36,151 nt of DNA, taken from the IMG/VR virus record IMGVR_UViG_3300030450_003083, positions 1 through 36,151 of that record. One strand, 5' to 3'. This document shows, piece by piece, positions 5,189 to 11,293 of this stretch. Source of the DNA: a virus. Made by a program: the position numbers and the translations under genes. How positions within the stretch are numbered: the stretch's first letter is position 1; every line of letters starts with the position of its first letter. A model generated the notes under the pieces. It worked only from the letters and a program-made list of their open reading frames with translations, ran no database searches and had not been told where the DNA came from.

Positions 5189-5590
5189 ATGAAAGAAAAA
5201 CATGAGTATTATAAAGATTACGAAGACTACAATCAAAGAAGAAGGGAATTACATAGACTTGACCCAAGAATTAGATTAAGAGGAGGAGCTAGAGCTAGAG
5301 CTATTGAAAACGGACTAGAATTTAATTTAAAAACATACAAAGATTTACCAAAAATGCCCAAATATTGTCCTATTTTAAAAACTCCATTCAAAGTAGGAGC
5401 TTTAAAAGGGTCAAATGGAGGTGGAACAGACAATAGCCCAAGTTTAGATAGAATAGATAATAATAAAGGATATATAAAAGGCAATGTTCAAATTATATCA
5501 AGAAAAGCAAATCAAATGAAAAATAATGCAAATTTTGAAGAAATAGAAATGTTGTATAAATATATGAAAAAAATAAAGGAGAAAAAATAA
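5189..5590 (+). CDS. HNH-type endonuclease, possibly homing
   Basis: A 133-residue protein. The ATG at 5189 follows AGGGAG; a longer frame from 5117 would run through the inverted repeat and is rejected. The N-terminal half is basic and Arg-rich (YNQRRRELHRLDPRIRLRG). The C-terminal part has SLDRIDNNKGYIKGNVQIIS (residues about 85-104) then KANQMKNNA, the SLDRID...GY...GNV...AN...K pattern of phage HNH/His-Me finger endonucleases. A free-standing homing nuclease or a DNA-processing nuclease is likely. The structured leader upstream and the odd placement among unrelated small genes fit a mobile insertion. Confidence 0.8.
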   Translation: MKEKHEYYKDYEDYNQRRRELHRLDPRIRLRGGARARAIENGLEFNLKTYKDLPKMPKYCPILKTPFKVGALKGSNGGGTDNSPSLDRIDNNKGYIKGNVQIISRKANQMKNNANFEEIEMLYKYMKKIKEKK

Positions 5591-5742
5591 TGGCTATACA
5601 TATCAAAGATATAAATGAAGCAGTGAGAATCATAAGAGATACAAGAAAAGTTATAACAAAATTAGATACCATTGTAAGCGTATCTGAGCTACAAAGATTA
5701 TCGGCAAGAATTGATAGATTTTTGCAAGATATAGAGGAGTGA
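5590..5742 (+). CDS. Small helical protein
   Basis: A 50-residue protein (starts MAIHIKDINEAVRIIRDTRK, ends RFLQDIEE) beginning at an ATG that shares one base with the stop of the HNH gene (TAATG) and preceded by AAAGGAG. The composition suggests two amphipathic helices. No family is recognised. It is the last gene before a new promoter at 5780. Confidence 0.6.
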   Translation: MAIHIKDINEAVRIIRDTRKVITKLDTIVSVSELQRLSARIDRFLQDIEE

Positions 5743-5779
5743 GAATTTATTGAGACATCAAAATAATTCAATAAAGTTC

Positions 5780-5808
5780 TTGCAATAAACAATAATAAAT
5801 AATAATAT
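5780..5808 (+). promoter_or_regulatory. Strong sigma70-type promoter for the recombination/replication genes
   Basis: TTGCAA (5780-5785), a 17-base spacer and TAATAT (5803-5808) form a near-consensus promoter. It lies in the only sizeable gap (5743-5843) of this part of the operon, 35 bases before the regulator gene at 5844. Transcription would start near 5815, within the inverted repeat described next. The spacer contains the 18-base block found inverted at 1833-1850. Confidence 0.65.
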
Positions 5809-5811
5809 AGA

Positions 5812-5829
5812 TGTGTGGATATACACACA
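5812..5829. promoter_or_regulatory. Inverted repeat, likely operator of the RHH regulator
   Basis: TGTGTG (5812-5817), a 6-base spacer and CACACA (5824-5829) form a perfect 6-bp inverted repeat overlapping the expected transcription start of the promoter at 5780-5808. The next gene encodes a ribbon-helix-helix protein. RHH proteins bind such short symmetric or repeated sites and often repress their own promoter. Autoregulation is inferred from position. Confidence 0.55.
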
Positions 5830-5843
5830 GAAAGGGAAACAAT

Positions 5844-6038
5844 ATGACGGAGATAGAATCAGATTATTCTGTAGAGGAAAATTCAAAGAAAAAACTCACA
5901 ACTTACCAATTAAAAGTAGACAAAGAAACATGGAAGAAATTCAAAGGAACATCTTATCTTTTAGGATTTGATTCTGTAAATGATTGTTTAAAACATTTGA
6001 TTGATGAATGTGTAAATAGAGCAAATAACGGTGAATAA
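5844..6038 (+). CDS. Ribbon-helix-helix transcriptional regulator
   Basis: A 64-residue protein. The ATG at 5844 has AAAGGGA upstream; the in-frame ATG at 5811 lies in the operator and is rejected. Residues about 18-55 fit the Arc/CopG fold: a short strand (TTYQLKVD), helix 1 (KETWKKFKGTSYLLG) and helix 2 (SVNDCLKHLIDECV). The dimeric strand would enter the DNA major groove. A strong promoter and a TGTGTG-N6-CACACA inverted repeat lie immediately upstream, so it probably represses its own operon, which contains the recombination and replication genes. Confidence 0.75.
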   Translation: MTEIESDYSVEENSKKKLTTYQLKVDKETWKKFKGTSYLLGFDSVNDCLKHLIDECVNRANNGE

Positions 6039-6795
6039 TAGCCCAATAGACATAGAGGGTATCTATAATGATTATCTGGACAAAAAACAGGAAGAAAATC
6101 GCTTAAATAGGTATTCTGGTAAAGAAAATTGGTATCATGCAAGTGGTGCTGGTGGTTGTTCAAGAAAATTATACTTTGAATCAGTAGAGCAAGTTGAACC
6201 ATCTAATCCAATTGACGTTAAAACAAAAAGACTTTTAAGATTGGGTAATGTTGTCCACGATGATTTTGAAAAAGCTCTTACGCACTATAATAGAGATAAT
6301 AGTAATAGAGATATCTCTAGTGATAAAGAAAAAGAAAATAAAGAAAAAGAAATTAAGTTTCACACTGAACAGGAGATAACCATAGACGAGCTAAATGTTA
6401 GAGGTTTTTATGATATTGTTGTTGAGTGTGGAGAAGTTTATCTATATGACCTTAAAACCTGTGGAGGATATTCATGGAAAATGAAGTTTGGAAGAAAACC
6501 TTCTTTTAATCCTTCAATTCACTATGAATTGCAGTTAGGGACATATGGGTATGCCTTGAGAGAACAGTTTGGTAGGCTTGATGGAATGTTTTTGTATTAT
6601 TATAATAAGGATAACTCCATGATGAGGGTAGTGTCGGTACCTCTCACATACATTTCAAGAGCCTACTTATACTGGAAGAATGTAAACGATGAACATAAAC
6701 AAGGATTACCTCCGTTTAGGAAGGGTGTTTCACCTGTTCAAGATTGGCAATGTAATTATTGTCAATTCCTAGACCATTGTAATCCGCCAAGATAG
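6031..6795 (+). CDS. Cas4/RecB-like PD-(D/E)XK exonuclease with four-cysteine Fe-S site
   Basis: The 254-residue protein has a nuclease core: His76 (LGNVVHDDF), Asp128 (RGFYDIV), the D-L-K motif at 140-142 (YDLKTCGG) and Gln168 (YELQLGTYGYAL). This is the motif order of Cas4/RecB-family nucleases. Cys43 (GGCSRKLYF) and Cys241/Cys244/Cys250 (CNYCQFLDHC) match the four cysteines that hold a 4Fe-4S cluster in Cas4 and AddB. It probably resects DNA ends to make single strands for the annealing protein encoded next. The start is GTG at 6031, overlapping the regulator gene by 8 bases with a weak ribosome binding site. No cas1/cas2 or repeats are present, so it is a phage recombination enzyme, not a CRISPR component. 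Confidence 0.88.
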   Translation: MNNSPIDIEGIYNDYLDKKQEENRLNRYSGKENWYHASGAGGCSRKLYFESVEQVEPSNPIDVKTKRLLRLGNVVHDDFEKALTHYNRDNSNRDISSDKEKENKEKEIKFHTEQEITIDELNVRGFYDIVVECGEVYLYDLKTCGGYSWKMKFGRKPSFNPSIHYELQLGTYGYALREQFGRLDGMFLYYYNKDNSMMRVVSVPLTYISRAYLYWKNVNDEHKQGLPPFRKGVSPVQDWQCNYCQFLDHCNPPR

Positions 6796-6803
6796 GAGTG
6801 AAT

Positions 6804-7376
6804 ATGAGTAAAACAACACAAAGCACATTCATGAAGCTCTTTAAAACTGACGTAAGTAGTTATGTAGAAAAAAAAGGAAACTATAATTACTTATCTTGGT
6901 GTTTTGCAGTACAGGAACTTAAACGTGCCTGTCCAGATGCAAGATGGGGAGTAACAAAAGCAGAGAATGGGGAACCATTCCATAAAACAGAATGTGGTTA
7001 TTTTGTTGAAGTATGGGTAGAAGTTGATGGTATTTCACTATCACAGATACATCCTGTGCTTGACAATAGAAACCAACCAATAGAGAAACCAAATGCGTTT
7101 CAAATGAATACAAGTCTACAACGAGCATTAGCTAAAGCAATTGCATTACATGGCTTAGGATTATACATCTATGCGGGTGAGGATTTACCTGAGCCAGATG
7201 CACTTACGCCTAAAGAAGAAGAAAAGCTATATGATTATGCTAAACCTTTAGGTAAAGAGCTTATTAAGGACTTAAAAAACAAAGTTGCTAGCATGGATAT
7301 TAATGCTAACAATTATGAAGCCTGTATGGAGAAAATAGAAAACATGCTAAAAGACAAAACAAAAGGAGAAAAATAA
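6804..7376 (+). CDS. Single-strand annealing recombinase, Sak3/DUF1071 family
   Basis: A 190-residue protein. The ATG at 6804 after AGGAG is preferred to the GTG at 6798. The N-terminal two thirds carry the DUF1071 signature: YNYLSWCFAVQELKRACPDA near the start, GYFVEVWVEVDGI in the middle, then PVLDNRNQPI and LQRALAKAIALHGLGLYIYA. Phage Sak3 proteins of this family anneal complementary single strands. The C-terminal tail (about 125-190) is charged and helical. It sits between a resection nuclease and an SSB-like protein, a standard phage recombination cassette. The stop overlaps the next start by one base. Confidence 0.85.
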   Translation: MSKTTQSTFMKLFKTDVSSYVEKKGNYNYLSWCFAVQELKRACPDARWGVTKAENGEPFHKTECGYFVEVWVEVDGISLSQIHPVLDNRNQPIEKPNAFQMNTSLQRALAKAIALHGLGLYIYAGEDLPEPDALTPKEEEKLYDYAKPLGKELIKDLKNKVASMDINANNYEACMEKIENMLKDKTKGEK

Positions 7377-8011
7377 TGGCAGAAGTAAACGACATGTTCG
7401 ATAGTGTTACTAAGGAACAAAGTTTTTTCGTTCCAGGTAAGAAAAAGAAAAAAGAATGGACAGCCTTTGCTAAGGGTGTTTATTTAGGTCACATTATAAA
7501 ATGTGATTCAAAGATAGTAGATGTTAAAAAAGGTGAGTATAAAGCTAGACTTTACACATACACTTTTGAGGTAGCAGAAGATAATAAGAGATTGGAATTT
7601 GAATTTAGAAACATTTCTGGTGAAAAGGAAAAAACTATGGGTGATGCCTATATTGGATGCAAATTCTTAGGAAAAGTATGGAGGTTCTTAGAACCAGGCG
7701 AAAAAGATACTTTTAAATCTTATTCAGAAGGTAATGCTGGATATCTAAGGTTTTGTGAAACCATAGGTCTTAAATGTCCAATTGAAGTAAGAAACATAAA
7801 CGGAGAAGATGTTGAAATTCAATTATTACCTGAACTTTCTCCATCAGATATGCTTGGCAAAGCCTGTAAAGCTCAGGTTGACAAAGGTAGACCTTGGACA
7901 AACAAGGATGGCGAAAGAAAACAATACTGGGATGCTAAGTATGTTATGAAATGGGATAGTGGTGAAGACAAAGTTATAAGTGAGGCTGATAGTGATGAAA
8001 TTCCATTCTAG
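7376..8011 (+). CDS. Single-stranded DNA-binding-like protein with acidic DEIPF tip
   Basis: The 211-residue protein has a beta-rich body (YTYTFEVAEDNKRLEFEF, then a Trp/Phe/Leu-containing central part). It ends in DSDEIPF, the acidic aromatic tail with which bacterial SSBs recruit partner proteins. The overall layout also fits DUF669-type phage proteins found beside annealing proteins; I cannot separate the two by eye. The role is probably to coat single-stranded DNA made by the nuclease and to load the annealing protein or helicase. It is translationally coupled to the Sak3-like gene (TAATG). Confidence 0.75.
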   Translation: MAEVNDMFDSVTKEQSFFVPGKKKKKEWTAFAKGVYLGHIIKCDSKIVDVKKGEYKARLYTYTFEVAEDNKRLEFEFRNISGEKEKTMGDAYIGCKFLGKVWRFLEPGEKDTFKSYSEGNAGYLRFCETIGLKCPIEVRNINGEDVEIQLLPELSPSDMLGKACKAQVDKGRPWTNKDGERKQYWDAKYVMKWDSGEDKVISEADSDEIPF

Positions 8012-8138
8012 GAGAAAGATAAACAGAGCAAAGAGAGTGTTTATAAATGTTATGTATAAACTAGGGATTCCTGTTAAAGACATAAAAAGAATGGTAGGTG
8101 TATCAAGAGCCACTGTTTATAGACATATCAATAGATAA
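7995..8138 (+). CDS. Minimal helix-turn-helix protein, resolvase-type HTH
   Basis: A 47-residue protein whose start (ATG 7995) overlaps the end of the SSB-like gene by 17 bases, with GAGG 9-10 bases upstream. The N-terminus is basic (FHSRRKINRAKRVF). Residues about 24-47 (GIPVKDIKRMVGVSRATVYR, then HINR) match the C-terminal HTH of Hin/resolvase-type recombinases: helix, turn at GVS, and recognition helix ATVYRHI. No catalytic domain is present, so it is a stand-alone DNA-binding peptide, possibly a regulator or a relic. Confidence 0.65.
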   Translation: MKFHSRRKINRAKRVFINVMYKLGIPVKDIKRMVGVSRATVYRHINR

Positions 8139-8147
8139 ATCTAAAAA

Positions 8148-8204
8148 GGGGGGAGATGTCCACAATGCCTTATACGTCTCCCTCCTCTCCCTCAAGCAAG
8201 GAGG
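8148..8204 (+). promoter_or_regulatory. Stem-loop with competing anti-Shine-Dalgarno pairing, candidate translational switch
   Basis: GGGGGGAGATGT (8148-8159) pairs with ACGTCTCCCTCC (8174-8185) over 12 bp with two GU wobbles, around a 14-base loop. CCTCCT at 8181-8186, mostly in the 3' arm, can instead pair perfectly with AGGAGG at 8199-8204, the ribosome binding site of the gene starting at 8209. The two pairings exclude each other, so stem formation would free the site. There is no T tract, so it is not a terminator. Confidence 0.55.
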
Positions 8205-8208
8205 TTAT

Positions 8209-8373
8209 ATGGAGAAAAGAAATTGGGGCAAAGCAATTACTAAATATTGCCCAAAAAATAAAGTTTGCTGGTCAGTATCAAAAACAAATAAATTAGTTAT
8301 ATATAAAGACCTACCAACATATGGTCTTGAAAGAGAAGAAATACCTAAACAATTAAAACAAGGAGGAGTATAA
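8209..8373 (+). CDS. Small basic hypothetical protein
   Basis: A 54-residue protein starting MEKRNWGKAITKYCPKNK. The ATG at 8209 follows AAGGAGG, so the longer frame from 8098, which would cross the stem-loop, is not used. The product is basic with two cysteines (CPKNKVC) and a beta-like middle (NKLVIYKDLP). No family is recognised. It overlaps the next start by one base and may be controlled by the stem-loop in its leader. Confidence 0.65.
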   Translation: MEKRNWGKAITKYCPKNKVCWSVSKTNKLVIYKDLPTYGLEREEIPKQLKQGGV

Positions 8374-8654
8374 TGGGAAGAGCAATAGACATGGAAAAAG
8401 ATATAGATATGTTAAAAAGAGAAGTTGAGAGACTTGAAAACATATTAAGAGGTGTCTGTGTAACTGTAGATAAAATGGAAGATAAAACAACAAAAACAAC
8501 ACACATCGACCTAGTTGATGATGTAAAAAAGGAGGATAATAGTGGGGAAGAAAAAGCCAACAATAAAGGAAGTAGCAGGTCAAGTGGAAATGATAACTCA
8601 GGAAATGGGAATAGCAAGAGCAAGAATAATAAATCTGGAAAATCTTCTAGTTAA
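8373..8654 (+). CDS. Coiled-coil protein with low-complexity Ser/Asn/Gly tail
   Basis: A 93-residue protein with AAGGAGG upstream. Residues about 5-35 form a short coiled coil (IDMLKREVERLENILRG). From about residue 57 it becomes a Ser/Asn/Gly/Lys low-complexity tail (SSRSSGNDNSGNGNSKSKN). The last 113 bases overlap the next gene in another frame, so the odd tail composition is forced by the overlap. The function is unknown; oligomerisation is likely through the coiled coil. Confidence 0.6.
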   Translation: MGRAIDMEKDIDMLKREVERLENILRGVCVTVDKMEDKTTKTTHIDLVDDVKKEDNSGEEKANNKGSSRSSGNDNSGNGNSKSKNNKSGKSSS

Positions 8655-8787
8655 GTATTTCGAGTATAATAAACATGATGAAAAATTCAAAGAATATCTC
8701 GATAAAGAAGCTGAAAAATATGCTAAAGACGGAGCTGGCGATAGTGTTCGTGACGACAAACAACAAGAAGTTCTTGAGTCTAAATGA
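8542..8787 (+). CDS. Small helical protein, GTG start, overlapping two neighbours
   Basis: An 81-residue protein starting at GTG 8542, 6-7 bases after AAAGGAGG, the strongest ribosome binding site in this stretch. It is helical and charged (VAGQVEMITQEMGIARARII, then YNKHDEKFKEYLDKEAEKY). It overlaps the preceding gene by 113 bases and the following frame by up to 113 bases. The sequence looks like a typical amphipathic phage protein and not like a shadow frame. No family is recognised. Confidence 0.6.
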   Translation: MGKKKPTIKEVAGQVEMITQEMGIARARIINLENLLVKYFEYNKHDEKFKEYLDKEAEKYAKDGAGDSVRDDKQQEVLESK

Positions 8788-9085
8788 AGCACTTGAATGC
8801 GAACTTGAACTAGAAAAAAAAAGACTAATAATAAAAAAAAAGGAAAAGCTGATAATGAAAATATATGAACTATTATCAAAGATACTCACTGACAATGAAT
8901 GGGGTATATTCTTTAAGGGAGAGCCTATTGAAGGGTTTCCTACCCAGGATGGTATGAGAGTGTATAGAGTAAATGAGGTATCAGCAGACAAGCTGTTTGA
9001 TGCCATAGAAAATGAATCAAGGCTAATGGAGAATAAATGTCAAACAACAAACGAGCAAGGGGAAGAACAGACAAAGAACAAGTAA
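8675..9085 (+). CDS. Hypothetical protein, start uncertain
   Basis: The frame is open for 136 residues, but the first ATG (8675) has no ribosome binding site and overlaps the preceding gene. Later starts at ATG 8720, TTG 8774 or ATG 8855 are possible. The Glu/Lys/Leu-rich part from about residue 36 (NEALECELELEKKRLIIKKK) looks like a coiled coil, so a start before 8780 is favoured. The C-terminal half has a compact segment (TDNEWGIFFKGEPIEGFPTQ, then MRVYRVNEVSADKLF) that appears folded. No family is recognised. It overlaps the next gene by 49 bases. Confidence 0.55.
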   Translation: MMKNSKNISIKKLKNMLKTELAIVFVTTNNKKFLSLNEALECELELEKKRLIIKKKEKLIMKIYELLSKILTDNEWGIFFKGEPIEGFPTQDGMRVYRVNEVSADKLFDAIENESRLMENKCQTTNEQGEEQTKNK

Positions 9086-9219
9086 TAGATTGGCTTAAAG
9101 CTGATTTACAATATTACAAAAATCATATTGGAGAAGTAACTGACTATGGAACACCTATAGATAAGAAACTTATCACAGCTGTTGAAAATAGAATAAAAGA
9201 ACTTACCAATAAGTTTTAA
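9037..9219 (+). CDS. Small basic helical protein
   Basis: A 60-residue protein (MSNNKRARGRTDKEQVIDWL...) with GGAG 6 bases before the ATG. The N-terminus is basic and the rest is two amphipathic helices joined by a short linker (GEVTDYGTPIDKK). It lies directly upstream of the helicase gene, so a helicase accessory or loader role is conceivable, but no similarity supports it. Confidence 0.6.
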   Translation: MSNNKRARGRTDKEQVIDWLKADLQYYKNHIGEVTDYGTPIDKKLITAVENRIKELTNKF

Positions 9220-9235
9220 ACAAAAGGGGAGAAAT

Positions 9236-10570
9236 ATGCAAACGTTACCATACGATGAGGCAGCAGAGAATGGAGTATTAGGCTCTGTTATTACAAATGA
9301 AGGCGAATATGAGATAGTATCTAAATATTTTACTGATACAGAGGTATTTTATCAGAAGAAAGCTGGACTTCTGTGGAAGAAAATTAAAATGATGGTACGC
9401 AACAAGGAAAAGATAGACACTCTTTCTGTAAGCATGGCTGTTAATAAAAAAGACATGCAAAGAGGTTTAACTAAACACTATGTTGTTACCTGTACAAGTG
9501 GTTCATGTTCAAAGGGAATGACGGAATATCATGCGAGAACTTTGTATGATAAATACCTAATGCGAAAAATTATTATTAAAGCTGATGAAATTAAAACCAA
9601 AGCTGAGGATAATACTCACGACATATATAAAACTATATCTGAGACACATTCCATTTTAAGCGAGATTTTAAATACTAGACCTACAATAGCTTCGGATATT
9701 GATGATATAATAGCTGATACTGTAGATAGTATTAAAAATAAAACAACAAAACTAATAAAAACTGGCTACCCTCAGCTTGATAAGTTTTCTGGAGGTTTAA
9801 CAAGGGGGGAAATTACAATTATAGGAGGGAGACCAGGGCATGGAAAAACTACTGTGATGATTAATATGTTAGCTAATGTACTTGAGGCTGGATATAAGGC
9901 TATTTTCTTTAGTAGAGAGTTACCTAACGCAGAATTATTAAAAAAGATTATATGTTTAGAGTCACAGCAATTATCTTATAGTAAAGTAAGGAAAAATGTT
10001 TTTGAAGAGCAGGATTTAGCTTTTGTTAATTCAACAATTGCACAAATTAAAGGTAAATATGCAAAGGACAAGTTTTTAATGTTTGATAATGTTAAAGATT
10101 TTGCAGCGTCATCTAGTGAGGTTAAGAAGTTTAAACCTGATATTATATTTGATGATTATATACAGCTTATTGCATGTGATAGTAGACAAGACCAAAGAAG
10201 ATTGCAAATAGAACAACTTGTCAATGATTATAAATGGTTAGCAAAAGAAACTGATGCTGTTGTTGTTCTTGCGTCTCAATTAAATAGAATGATTGAAAGA
10301 GCTGGTACTAGAGGTAAGGCTTTAATGCCACAATTATCTGATTTAGCAGAGAGTGGAGCAATAGAACAAGTAGCTGAGAATGTATTCTTTTCATATTATG
10401 ATTATAAAGTAAGAGGAGAAGCTGGAAAAGGAAGGAATATATTAACCATAGATGCAGGCAAAGTAAGATATGGGGATAGTGGCAATGTAGATTTAGGATA
10501 TGATGGAGATAAATGTAAAATTCACAATTCAATACAGGAGATGATAGATGACACCTTACCGTTCAAATAA
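9236..10570 (+). CDS. dnaB: Replicative DNA helicase, DnaB/gp41 type
   Basis: The 444-residue protein has the DnaB layout: an N-terminal helical domain (about 1-110, beginning with the LPYDEAAENGVLGSVI motif), a linker and a RecA-like C-terminal ATPase. Walker A is GGRPGHGKTT (197-206). Walker B is DIIFDD (302-307). The SQLNR motif (347-351) and MPQLSDLAESGAIEQVAENV (about 364-383) are typical of the family. It unwinds the fork 5' to 3' as a hexameric ring. No primase domain is fused and no primase gene is seen here. The ribosome binding site is GGGGAG. The resolvase gene starts inside its last 23 bases. Confidence 0.95.
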   Translation: MQTLPYDEAAENGVLGSVITNEGEYEIVSKYFTDTEVFYQKKAGLLWKKIKMMVRNKEKIDTLSVSMAVNKKDMQRGLTKHYVVTCTSGSCSKGMTEYHARTLYDKYLMRKIIIKADEIKTKAEDNTHDIYKTISETHSILSEILNTRPTIASDIDDIIADTVDSIKNKTTKLIKTGYPQLDKFSGGLTRGEITIIGGRPGHGKTTVMINMLANVLEAGYKAIFFSRELPNAELLKKIICLESQQLSYSKVRKNVFEEQDLAFVNSTIAQIKGKYAKDKFLMFDNVKDFAASSSEVKKFKPDIIFDDYIQLIACDSRQDQRRLQIEQLVNDYKWLAKETDAVVVLASQLNRMIERAGTRGKALMPQLSDLAESGAIEQVAENVFFSYYDYKVRGEAGKGRNILTIDAGKVRYGDSGNVDLGYDGDKCKIHNSIQEMIDDTLPFK

Positions 10571-11036
10571 AAGATATATAGGTATAGACCCAGGTAAAAA
10601 TGGAGGAATAATGGTTATAGATGAATCAGGAGAAGCAACTGCATACAAGTGTCCTGAGAAAGTATTTGATATGGCTGTATTATTTAGATTATTAATGTCT
10701 CATACAGCTCCAGATAATATTTGTCTATTAATGGAAAGAGTTTGGGCAAGACCTGGTAATGCTGTAAGGGCTGCATTTACTTATGGGGTTAATTATGGAC
10801 AATGGCTTGGTATAGCTTCATCTCATGAGGTTAAAATGTATACAACATTGCCTAATGATTGGATTAAATGGATTGGATGTCCAAAAGGATTACCTGTAAA
10901 AGAAAGAAAGCATTGGCTTAGAGATAAAGCAAAAGAATTATATCCTGATTTAAAAAAGGTAACACTTGCTACTGCGGATGCTATATTAATAACACACTAT
11001 GCTAAAGAGGAGTATTTCAATGAAAAAAAACTATAA
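10548..11036 (+). CDS. RuvC-like Holliday junction resolvase
   Basis: The 162-residue protein has an RNase H-like fold: the first acidic motif YIGIDPGKNGG (Asp14), Glu63 in LLMERVWARPG, and the C-terminal TLATADAILITHYA with Asp144 and His150. This matches the RuvC/poxvirus A22-type resolvase family, which cuts four-way junctions with two metal ions. It would resolve replication and recombination branches before packaging. The gene overlaps dnaB by 23 bases and the next gene by 17. Confidence 0.88.
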   Translation: MTPYRSNKRYIGIDPGKNGGIMVIDESGEATAYKCPEKVFDMAVLFRLLMSHTAPDNICLLMERVWARPGNAVRAAFTYGVNYGQWLGIASSHEVKMYTTLPNDWIKWIGCPKGLPVKERKHWLRDKAKELYPDLKKVTLATADAILITHYAKEEYFNEKKL

Positions 11037-11217
11037 ATATAAATGTTTCGTTAGGTCAACATCAAACGTCATAACAAAAAAAGATATGTATCAAATAAGC
11101 TTACCCCCACATGTTTGGAAGAAAATGGGATGGAAGATTAATGAGAATGTCAATTTATATTTAATAAGAGATGAGGATACAAAGCGTATTATTATAAAAA
11201 AAGATGAACATCAATAA
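11020..11217 (+). CDS. AbrB/SpoVT-like DNA-binding protein
   Basis: A 65-residue protein. The ATG at 11020 follows GAGGAG. The region YQISLPPHVWKKMGWKINEN (about residues 30-49) followed by VNLYLI has the AbrB/SpoVT pattern: strand, L-P-x-x-x-x-x-x-x-G-W/L-K, then strands. The fold is a swapped hairpin dimer that binds DNA, often as a regulator or antitoxin. No toxin gene is adjacent, so a regulator of phage or host transcription is more likely. The long overlap with the resolvase gene suggests coupled translation. Confidence 0.65.
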   Translation: MKKNYKYKCFVRSTSNVITKKDMYQISLPPHVWKKMGWKINENVNLYLIRDEDTKRIIIKKDEHQ

Positions 11218-11293
11218 AAAAATAACATTACTTATACTTTTATGGATACTTGATAAACTGATAATGTTGATAATGTTTGTATTTTTTAGATGA
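11204..11293 (+). CDS. Candidate 29-residue membrane peptide
   Basis: The frame reads MNINKKITLLILLWILDKLI, continues MLIMFVFFR and stops at 11291-11293. It starts inside the end of the AbrB-like gene and its stop overlaps the next ATG (ATGA), so it bridges an otherwise empty 72-base gap exactly. It is almost entirely hydrophobic with basic ends, a typical single transmembrane helix. No clear ribosome binding site is seen, so expression would rely on coupling. Confidence 0.35.
   Translation: MNINKKITLLILLWILDKLIMLIMFVFFR

Noticed and set aside
5158-5192. GCTGATGG followed by possible stem and GAGAAAC, resembling a second hammerhead core
   Set aside because: The core A of CTGATGA is missing, a stem III of only CATG/CATG is not followed by the required UH, and no stem I can close. 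Only the 2730-2786 copy fits.
6031-6795. Cas4 of a CRISPR adaptation module
   Set aside because: No Cas1, Cas2, effector or repeat array is present, and the gene is coupled to an annealing protein and SSB-like protein.
8148-8185. Rho-independent terminator
   Set aside because: The stem is strong, but no T tract follows and the downstream gene begins 24 bases later with a good ribosome binding site.
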